A stretch of 64,000 bases of DNA, taken from NCBI RefSeq assembly GCF_002192255.1, contig NZ_CP021768.1, forward strand, positions 3,676,001 to 3,740,000, given 5' to 3'. The notes under the pieces were generated by a model. The model was not told the DNA's origin, made no database searches, and worked only from the letters and a program-made list of their open reading frames with translations. Positions 57,843 through 64,000 of the stretch are shown piece by piece. Each line of letters opens with the position of its first letter. Within the stretch, counting starts at the first letter, position 1. The position numbers and the translations under genes are program-made. Origin of the DNA: Stenotrophomonas sp. WZN-1. GTDB lineage: Bacteria; Pseudomonadota; Gammaproteobacteria; Xanthomonadales; Xanthomonadaceae.

Positions 57843-58493
57843 CTACAACCCGATGCCCGCGTCGCCTTCCGGCTCCAGCGCCTTCACCAGCACCGCTGCC
57901 TGCGTTCGGCTATGGCACTCGAGCTTCTTCAGGATCGCGGTGACGTGCACCTTCACCGTGTTCTCGGCCAGCCCCAGCGTGTAGGCGATCTGCTTGTTGA
58001 GCAGGCCATCGGCCAGGCACAGCAGCACGCGGAACTGCTGCGGGGTCAGCTGCGCCAGGCGGCTGGCCAGCAGTGCGTCGGCCTCCGAGCGTTCGGCGGC
58101 CATCGCCGGGAACCACAGGCCACCATCAAGTACCGCCTGCACCGCCTCGCCGATGGTCTCGGCCGGGGCCGACTTCGGAATGAAACCGGCCGCACCGAAC
58201 TGCTGGGCACGGCGGATCACCCGCGGATGATCGTTGGACGAGAGGATCACCACCGGGATGTCCGGATGCGAGCCGCGCACGTGCAGCAGCGCGGAAAAAC
58301 CGTGTGCGCCGGGCATGGTCAGGTCCAGCAGCACCAGGTCCACGTCCGGGTGCGCGTCGAGTGCTTCGGCCAATGCCTCGGCGCTGGCGACCTCGCGCAC
58401 CTGCGCCAGCGGCAGGCTCTGCCGCAATGACTGCACCACCGCCGAACGCAGCAGCGGGTGGTCATCGGCGATCAGGATGGTGTATTCGCTCAT
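57843..58493 (-). CDS. NarL/FixJ-type response regulator
   Basis: 216 residues from ATG 58493. Receiver with phosphoacceptor D57 (DLVLLDLTMPG) and acidic pair D10-D11; C-terminal LuxR helix-turn-helix (LTPQQFRVLLCLADGLLNKQIAYTLGLAENTVKVHVTAILKKL in parts). Converges on the hybrid kinase gene, so it is the likely partner regulator. Its TAG stop lies in the same inverted repeat that ends the kinase gene. Confidence 0.93.
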   Translation of the reverse strand: MSEYTILIADDHPLLRSAVVQSLRQSLPLAQVREVASAEALAEALDAHPDVDLVLLDLTMPGAHGFSALLHVRGSHPDIPVVILSSNDHPRVIRRAQQFGAAGFIPKSAPAETIGEAVQAVLDGGLWFPAMAAERSEADALLASRLAQLTPQQFRVLLCLADGLLNKQIAYTLGLAENTVKVHVTAILKKLECHSRTQAAVLVKALEPEGDAGIGL

Positions 58494-58521
58494 GCCACCA
58501 TTGTACGGGCAGGCCGCCGCG

Positions 58522-59577
58522 TCAGCGCCCCGCCGGCTCCACGCTGCTGCGCCAGGCATCGAGGAACTGGCGGCGCTTGAGCGCATCCAGGTACACCAGC
58601 AGGCCCGGGCCGAGCTGGATCGGACGGCGGCTGCGGCCGGGCGCATCGTCGCCACGTGCGTTGCCGGTCACGATCGGCATCAGCCGTGCCTCGCGTGACA
58701 GCACCTGCTGGCCGCGTGGCGACAGCAGGTAATCGAGGAAGCGCCGGGCTTCTTCCGGGTGTGGGCCGGTACGCGGAATCACCGCAGTCCGCAGCACCAC
58801 CAGCGTGTAGTCCTCGGGCTCGACGATGGCCAGCGGCGCGCCGGCATCGACGCGTGCCTGCGCATAGGAGCCGAGCACGTTGTAGACCAGCGACAGCTGG
58901 CCGCTGGCCACCTTGTCCAGCAGTACGCCGGTGCGCTCCTCGCGGACCACGTCGTTGTCGCCGAGCGCACCCAGCAACGCGCCGGCGATGCTGCCACGCT
59001 GCGCATCCTGGGTTGCCAGCAGGTAGCCGACACTGCTGCGCTCGATGTCATAGGTGCCGACCTTTCCGCGCAGCGGTGCGCCCTCGGCGCGCAGCCGTTC
59101 CAGCAGCTGGCGGCGCGTGTGCGGCACCTTCGCCGACGGCAGTACACGGGTGTTGTAGACCATCACCACCGGCTCATAGCTGATGCCGAACGCCTCGTTG
59201 CGCCACTGTGCCCAGGCCGGCAGCGCAGCGGTCTGCGCCGAGCGATGTGGCAGCGCATGGCCATCGTTGACCAGCTTGGTCTGCAGGTCCATGCCGCTGG
59301 AGATCAGCAGGTCCGGCGATGCCGGTCCGACACGGTCATGCAGGTATCGCGCGTACAGGTCCTGGGTGATGATGTCCTCGTACACCACCTCGGTGCCCGG
59401 GTGCAGGCGCTGGTAGTCGGCGATGACCACCGCGAACACTTCGATGTCGGTGGTGCCGTGGATGCGCAGCTGCGCGGTCGCGGCTCCCTGCGCGGGAAAA
59501 CGGCGCACATCGCCCGGCGCGGCCAGCACCGGCAGGGCCAGCAGCAGGGCAACGGCCGTGGCGAACAGGCGGATCAT
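58522..59577 (-). CDS. Periplasmic substrate-binding protein linked to a TctDE-like system
   Basis: 351 residues with signal peptide MIRLFATAVALLLALPVLA^A. Resembles iron-type ABC binding proteins (LRIHGTTDIEVFAVVIADYQRLHPGTEV in parts, PDLLISSGMDLQTKLV, FLDYLLSPRGQQVLS). No ABC permease or ATPase gene is adjacent. Instead its ATG overlaps the sensor kinase stop (ATGA), so it is made with the kinase and may present ligand to it, as proposed for PgtC and similar sensors. Tri- or dicarboxylates are plausible ligands. Confidence 0.85.
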   Translation of the reverse strand: MIRLFATAVALLLALPVLAAPGDVRRFPAQGAATAQLRIHGTTDIEVFAVVIADYQRLHPGTEVVYEDIITQDLYARYLHDRVGPASPDLLISSGMDLQTKLVNDGHALPHRSAQTAALPAWAQWRNEAFGISYEPVVMVYNTRVLPSAKVPHTRRQLLERLRAEGAPLRGKVGTYDIERSSVGYLLATQDAQRGSIAGALLGALGDNDVVREERTGVLLDKVASGQLSLVYNVLGSYAQARVDAGAPLAIVEPEDYTLVVLRTAVIPRTGPHPEEARRFLDYLLSPRGQQVLSREARLMPIVTGNARGDDAPGRSRRPIQLGPGLLVYLDALKRRQFLDAWRSSVEPAGR

Positions 59578-60983
59578 GAACTGCTCCGGGGCAGGCGGAT
59601 GGTGGCGATCAGCCCGCCCTGCGGGCGGTTGCTGAGGTCGATGCGGCCGCCATGGCTGTCGACCACGCGCTTGACGATGGCCAGGCCGAGCCCGGCACCG
59701 CCGGAGGGTGCGCCTTCGCCACGGGCGAAGCGTTCGAACACGCGCTCGGCATCGGCGGCCGCGATGCCTGCGCCATGGTCGGCGATGGTCAGCACGGCCT
59801 GCTCGCTTTCCACGGTCAGGGCGATCTGCAACGGGCCGTCGCCGCCGTACTTCAATGCGTTGTCGACCAGGTTCTTGATCGCCTCGCGCAGCAGCAGCGC
59901 ATCGCCATGCACCTGTACAGGCTCAGCGGTCATCGCCAACTGCACGCGCGGCGCAGGGCCAGCCTGCGGCAGCGCTTCATGCAGGGCCTGGTGCACGGTC
60001 TCGGCCAGATCCACTGCAGCAAAGCGCTGCAGGTGCGAACGATGGATCACGCTGGCATCGCTGAGCAGCTGGTTGAGCAGCCGGCTCATGTGGGTGGCGT
60101 TGCGCTCGATCGCCTGCAGGCTGCGCCGCATGTCCTCCGGATCGTCGTCGTCCAGCGCCAGCTGTGCCTGCGCACGCAATGCCGCCAACGGCGTGCGCAT
60201 CTGGTGTGCGGCCTCGGCCATGAACGCGCGCAGCGTCTCGTTGCTGCTGGACAGGCGATCCATGAAGCGGTTCAACGCGGCCACCATCTGATCCATCTCA
60301 CGCGGCACGCGGGCATCGAGCGGCTTCAGGTCGGACGGTTCCCGTCGCGACAGCTCGCGCTCCACCCGAACCAGCGGCCGGAATGCGCGATGCACGCCGA
60401 AGGCCACCAGCGCCAGCAGCAGGCCAGACAACACACCGATCGCCAGCAGTGCGCGATTGACCATGTCCTGCGCGACGGCTTCCCGCGCACGCCGGGTCTG
60501 GCCGACCTGCACCTGCACCTCGCCCTGCGCCGAGGCAGCGGCGAAGCTGCGGCCGACCACCACGAAGCGCACGGTCTCGCCGCTGTAGGGGGCATCGAAC
60601 AGCTGCGGTTGCGTGCCGGGCCTGCGCGGCGGTGCCGGCAGGTCACCGTAGCCGGTGATCAGCGTGCCGCGGCTGTCGGCCACCCGGTAGAACACGCGGT
60701 CTTCCGGCGCCATCGCCAGCAGGTCCAGCGCCGCATACGGCAGATCGACCTGCCACTGGCCATCGACCAGGGCCACCGAATCGGCAATGGACAGCGCCGA
60801 GGACACCAGCAGGTGATCGTAGGATCGGTTTGCGGCGCGCTGGCCGTAATCGCGCGCGGCGAACAGCAGGGCCACCGCGAACACCGCCAGCAGCACGCCG
60901 AGGTAGAGCAGCAGCGTGCGCCGCAGCGAGCCCGGTGCGGCGTTCGCAACGCGGGCGTCAGCCATCGGCGTCGGTGCTGCCAT
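59574..60983 (-). CDS. Sensor histidine kinase, TctE-like
   Basis: 469 residues from ATG 60983, chosen for GGAAG 6 bases upstream; 60965 and 61013 are alternatives. Two membrane helices (TLLLYLGVLLAVFAVALLFAA, LLAIGVLSGLLLALVAFGV) flank a periplasmic domain of about 130 residues. Then HAMP-like linker, HisKA (AEAAHQMRTPLAALRAQ, His of the H-box), and HATPase (NLVDNALKYGG, GAGIAAADA, GGAGLGLAIVKRV). Overlaps the regulator gene upstream and the binding-protein gene downstream, forming a three-gene signalling operon. Confidence 0.93.
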   Translation of the reverse strand: MAAPTPMADARVANAAPGSLRRTLLLYLGVLLAVFAVALLFAARDYGQRAANRSYDHLLVSSALSIADSVALVDGQWQVDLPYAALDLLAMAPEDRVFYRVADSRGTLITGYGDLPAPPRRPGTQPQLFDAPYSGETVRFVVVGRSFAAASAQGEVQVQVGQTRRAREAVAQDMVNRALLAIGVLSGLLLALVAFGVHRAFRPLVRVERELSRREPSDLKPLDARVPREMDQMVAALNRFMDRLSSSNETLRAFMAEAAHQMRTPLAALRAQAQLALDDDDPEDMRRSLQAIERNATHMSRLLNQLLSDASVIHRSHLQRFAAVDLAETVHQALHEALPQAGPAPRVQLAMTAEPVQVHGDALLLREAIKNLVDNALKYGGDGPLQIALTVESEQAVLTIADHGAGIAAADAERVFERFARGEGAPSGGAGLGLAIVKRVVDSHGGRIDLSNRPQGGLIATIRLPRSSS

Positions 60984-61647
60984 CACTGGCTTCCAGCAGA
61001 TAGCCCACGCCACGCACCGTGGTGATGCGCAGCGGCGCGGCGGCCAGCTTCTTTCTCAGGCGGCCGACATACAGCTCGATGGCATTCGGGCCCGCTTCGT
61101 CATCGAAGCCGAACAGGCCGTTGCCGATCTCGTCCTTTCCGACCACCTGGCCAAGGCGGCCGACCAGGATCTCCAGCAGGCGGTATTCGCGGTTGGGCAG
61201 TTCGATCGGCTCCCCGTCGAGGCTGACCCGGTGTGCAGCATTGTCGAACTGGAAGCCGCCGATCTGCACCACTTCGCTGGCCTGGCCGCGCGCACGCCGC
61301 AGCAGCACGCGGCAGCGCGCTTCGAACTCCCGGAAATCGAACGGCTTGCCCAGGTAGTCGTCGGCGCCGACGTCCAGCGCCTGCACGCGATCTTCGATGC
61401 CATCGCGCGCGGTCAGCATCAGCACCGGCGTGCTGTCGCCGCGCTCGCGCATGCCGGCCAGCACACGCAGGCCATCGAGCTTGGGCAGGCCGATATCCAG
61501 CACCACCAGGTCGAAGCTCTGGTAGCGCAGCACGCTGGCGGCGGCCAGGCCGTCGGCCTGCCAGTCCACGGCGTGCCCGCTGCGGCGCATCCGGCGGATG
61601 ATCGCATCGGCCAGATCCGGGTTGTCTTCGACCAGCAGCAGGCGCAT
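60958..61647 (-). CDS. OmpR-family response regulator, TctD-like
   Basis: 229 residues from ATG 61647. Receiver with D51 (DLVVLDIGLPKLDG) and E7-D8, Lys in YLGKPFDFREFEAR; C-terminal winged helix (LPNREYRLLEILVGRLGQVVGKDEI, IELYVGRLRKKL, TTVRGVGYLLE). Faces a porin and a CitMHS carrier across a 240-base gap; TctD homologues activate tricarboxylate porin and carrier genes, so those are the likely targets. Confidence 0.93.
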   Translation of the reverse strand: MRLLLVEDNPDLADAIIRRMRRSGHAVDWQADGLAAASVLRYQSFDLVVLDIGLPKLDGLRVLAGMRERGDSTPVLMLTARDGIEDRVQALDVGADDYLGKPFDFREFEARCRVLLRRARGQASEVVQIGGFQFDNAAHRVSLDGEPIELPNREYRLLEILVGRLGQVVGKDEIGNGLFGFDDEAGPNAIELYVGRLRKKLAAAPLRITTVRGVGYLLEASDGSTDADG

Positions 61648-61700
61648 GGGCACATGGGTGGGAGGGGAAACGAATGCTACCGCATGACGCCGGGGCCGCC

Positions 61701-61763
61701 CGCCGGTCATGGACCGGCGCTACCGGGATACACCGCCTGGGTAGCGCCGGGCCGTGGCCGGCG
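61701..61763. repeat. Inverted SMAG pair in the TctD / porin gap
   Basis: CGCCGGTCATGGACCGGCG then CTAC (61701-61723, inverted) and GTAG then CGCCGGGCCGTGGCCGGCG (61741-61763). Heads face each other 17 bases apart, in a divergent promoter region rather than at a gene end, which is less usual for REPs. Confidence 0.85.
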
Positions 61764-61887
61764 GTCTTTTACGCTGCACCGCACAATCCGTTGACAGGAC
61801 GATGACAGCTTGCCCGACCCAGACTGCGGCCGCGCACCGTCCGGTGCCCACGATTGCCGCGCGCCTGGCGTGCACCTGGGAGGGTTT

Positions 61888-63063
61888 GTGGAATTCACGT
61901 TTGCCTGGCGGCGTCCTGCCGCCATGATGGCGCTGGCTGCCCTGTCGGCGCCGGCCTTCGCCGCCGAAGACGACCGTCCGGTCACTGCCACCCTCGGTGG
62001 CCGCCTGCACCTGGACTTCGCCACCTTCGACAACGACAACCGCGGCACGCCGAACAAGGACGACACCGAGATCCGCCGTGCCTGGGTCGATGTGTCCGGC
62101 AAGTTCTTCGTGGTCGACTACAAGCTGGAAACCGACTTCTCCGGCGACCGCGTCGAGGCCAAGGACGTGTACCTGGCACGCAGCTTCGGCAAGGCCGGCA
62201 AGCTGACCGTCGGCCAGTTCAAGCAGTACTTCTCGCTGGATGACCGCACCAGTTCCAACTACGGCAGCTTCCTGGAGCGCGGCAACGCCGGCACCACGCT
62301 GGCGCCGCTGTACCGCCTGGGTGCGTCGTGGCAGGCCAACCCGGGGGACTTCACCTGGGCCGCCAGCATCTACAGCCTGGAGAGCATCGACGCCTGGCAG
62401 GTGAAGGGCCGCGCCGCGGGTGGCCGCGTCACCTGGGCACCTTCACCCAGCGACGGCGACGTGCTGCACCTGGGCCTGTCGCTGGCCCGCGAGGCCTATG
62501 ACAACCCGGGCGCGAATGGCGTTCCGGGCCTGAAGATCCGCCCGCGCCCGGCCGGCCACCTGTCCGACGAGAGCCGCCTGACCCTGGTCGACTTCTCCGC
62601 TGGCCGCGATACCGACGTCAACAAGTGGTCGCTGGAATATGCGCAGGTGCGCGGCCCGCTGTCGTGGCAGGGCGAATTCAGTGGCGCCACCTTCGATGAC
62701 GGCGCCCAGCGTGGCGACGTGATGGCGGCCTACGGCATGCTCAGCTGGTTCGTCACCGGCGAAAGCCGCGCCTACGACCGCAAGACCGGCCGCTTCGCGC
62801 GGATCAAGGACATCCGCCACAAGGCCGGTGCCTTCGAAGTGGCGCTGCGCTACGACCAGATGTGGGGCGCGCAGCACCTCGACGGTGCACCCGACCTGCG
62901 CCGTGGCAGCACCGAAGCGTGGACGCTGGGCGGCAACTGGTACCTGCGCGACAACCTGCGCTTCATGCTCAACGTGATCGAAAGCCGCAACCGCGACCGC
63001 CTGGCCGGAGTCACGGTGGACCGCACGCGCGCGGTCACCGGCCGCCTGCAGTACGACTTCTAA
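61888..63063 (+). CDS. Outer-membrane porin, OprO/OprP family
   Basis: 391 residues from GTG 61888, which follows GGGAGGG and starts the signal peptide (RRPAAMMALAALSAPAFA^AED); an earlier in-frame ATG 61810 lacks such support. Typical barrel pieces: IRRAWVDVSGKFFVVDYKLETDF in part, LTVGQFKQYFSLDD, SWFVTGESRAYDRKTGRFARI, terminal aromatic F (LQYDF). Followed 72 bases later by the citrate carrier gene and divergent from the TctD-like regulator, so it probably admits citrate or related acids. Confidence 0.9.
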   Translation: MEFTFAWRRPAAMMALAALSAPAFAAEDDRPVTATLGGRLHLDFATFDNDNRGTPNKDDTEIRRAWVDVSGKFFVVDYKLETDFSGDRVEAKDVYLARSFGKAGKLTVGQFKQYFSLDDRTSSNYGSFLERGNAGTTLAPLYRLGASWQANPGDFTWAASIYSLESIDAWQVKGRAAGGRVTWAPSPSDGDVLHLGLSLAREAYDNPGANGVPGLKIRPRPAGHLSDESRLTLVDFSAGRDTDVNKWSLEYAQVRGPLSWQGEFSGATFDDGAQRGDVMAAYGMLSWFVTGESRAYDRKTGRFARIKDIRHKAGAFEVALRYDQMWGAQHLDGAPDLRRGSTEAWTLGGNWYLRDNLRFMLNVIESRNRDRLAGVTVDRTRAVTGRLQYDF

Positions 63064-63135
63064 GCCCGGCATCCCGGGCACGCCGCCCGGGCCCCTTCCA
63101 CTCCCCCACGTCCTGTTTTCGCAAGGAGTCCGCAG

Positions 63136-64000
63136 ATGATGCTGAGCATCCTCGGCTTTGGCATGGTCATTACGTTCATGTACTTGATCATGAGCAAGCG
63201 CCTGTCGCCGCTCGTCGCCCTGATCACCATCCCCATCCTGTTCGCGCTGATCGGCGGCTTCGGCGCCGGCCTCGACGAGATGATGCTGGAGGGCATCAAG
63301 AAGATCGCGCCGACCGGCGTGATGCTGATGTTCGCCATCCTCTACTTCGGCGTGATGATCGATGCGGGTCTGTTCGATCCGCTGGTGCGGGTGATCCTGC
63401 GCTTCGTCAAGGGCGATCCGATGAAAATCGTGCTCGGCACCGCGGTGCTGGCGATGCTGATCTCGCTCGACGGTGATGGCTCGACCACCTACATGATCAC
63501 CGTCTCGGCGATGCTGCCGCTGTACCAGCGGCTGGGCATGAACGCGCTGAACATGACCTGCGTGACCATCCTCGCCGGCGGCGTGATGAACCTGACCCCG
63601 TGGGGCGGCCCGACCGCACGCGCGGCCACCGCGCTGCACGTGGACCCGGCCGATGTGTTCGTGCCGCTGATCCCGTCGATGGTGATCGCCTGTGCCGGCG
63701 TGCTGCTGCTGGCCTGGTACCTGGGCCTGAAGGAACGCCGCCGCCTCGGCGTGGTGACCCTGCCCAAGGGCGGCAGCTGGATGGACAACAGCGTGTCCGA
63801 CGACAGCAATGCGTTGCCGACGGTGGAAGACGCCGAAGACATCAAGCGTCCGAAGCTGCTGTGGGTGAACCTGGCCCTGACCGTGGCGCTGATGACCGCG
63901 CTGATCATCGGCGTGCTGCCGATGCCGGTGCTGTTCATGGTCGGCTTCGCCATCGCCCTGGTGATCAACTACCCGAACCTGGCCGAGCAGCGCCGCCGCG
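63136..64000 (+). CDS. CitMHS-family citrate-metal symporter (partial)
   Basis: At least 288 residues; the gene continues past the right edge. ATG 63136 follows AAGGAG. Hydrophobic carrier with MLSILGFGMVITFMYLIMSKRLSPL, APTGVMLMFAILYFGVMIDAGLFDPL in parts, and SLDGDGSTTYMITVSAMLPLY, NLTPWGGPTARAATAL, which are typical of Mg2+/Ca2+-citrate:H+ symporters of the CitMHS family. Partner of the preceding porin in tricarboxylate uptake under TctDE-like control. Confidence 0.92.
   Translation, partial: MMLSILGFGMVITFMYLIMSKRLSPLVALITIPILFALIGGFGAGLDEMMLEGIKKIAPTGVMLMFAILYFGVMIDAGLFDPLVRVILRFVKGDPMKIVLGTAVLAMLISLDGDGSTTYMITVSAMLPLYQRLGMNALNMTCVTILAGGVMNLTPWGGPTARAATALHVDPADVFVPLIPSMVIACAGVLLLAWYLGLKERRRLGVVTLPKGGSWMDNSVSDDSNALPTVEDAEDIKRPKLLWVNLALTVALMTALIIGVLPMPVLFMVGFAIALVINYPNLAEQRRR

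Larger units (their letters stand above)
57381..57846. repeat. Gene-free gap bounded by a 37-bp perfect inverted repeat
   Basis: 57381-57417 and 57810-57846 are exact inverted copies beginning GTAGTTTCCAGCCAACGG. The TAG at each outer end is the stop codon of the flanking gene. Between them lie long hairpin element copy C (57455-57570), purine-rich runs, a SMAG dimer (57637-57704) and a collapsed hairpin with CATCCATCC tip (57753-57772). Confidence 0.9.

Overview
The window looks like chromosomal DNA from a Stenotrophomonas maltophilia-type bacterium (Xanthomonadaceae). Three things support this. The sequence is GC-rich and densely coding. It carries many short palindromes headed by GTAG, the SMAG type of REP described in S. 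maltophilia, together with a REP-associated tyrosine transposase. The cluster smeP-smeO / smeRo-pcm-tolC has the order published for the SmeOP-TolCSm efflux system. No rRNA, tRNA, CRISPR array, prophage or conventional insertion sequence was recognised.

Left part (1-16.8 kb): two paralogous small secreted proteins, pyrophosphatase ppa, an HDOD protein with a degenerate receiver domain, and a minus-strand block of ion channel, CadC-like regulator with a beta-propeller, AraC regulator and TonB-dependent receptor. thiC follows behind a TPP riboswitch. A BCCT transporter converges on gamma-glutamyltransferase across a repeat-filled gap.

17-27 kb: one long branched-chain amino acid operon, ilvC-ilvG-ilvM-ilvA-leuA-(methyltransferase)-leuC-leuD-leuB. 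It is preceded by a short leader peptide with seven consecutive Ile/Leu/Val codons and a clear terminator/antiterminator. A second Thr-rich small ORF with its own terminator, and a small ORF with a strong ribosome site between ilvM and ilvA, are also present.

27-45 kb: a divergent SDR/LysR pair, then a tandem array of thirteen SMAG heads (70-bp period). Next come the efflux cluster, an APC-type permease, lipid A/LPS genes (waaA, an LpxL-family acyltransferase), a RAYT gene bracketed by SMAG palindromes, and a small operon of zinc-finger protein, glycosyltransferase and O-antigen ligase.

44.7-64 kb: a secreted GH92 mannosidase with a basic secretory protein, then genes for organic acid use. 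These are malic enzyme maeB, C4-dicarboxylate carrier dctA, an outer-membrane porin, a DctB-like hybrid sensor kinase with a NarL-type regulator, and a TctDE-like two-component system with its own periplasmic binding protein, facing a second porin and a CitMHS citrate carrier cut by the window end.

The most unusual signal is a compound hairpin element in the two convergent gaps at 14.4-14.95 kb and 57.38-57.85 kb. Three copies keep the same linker and loop but have different stem sequences that remain self-complementary. In the second gap a perfect 37-bp inverted repeat supplies the stop codons of both flanking genes.
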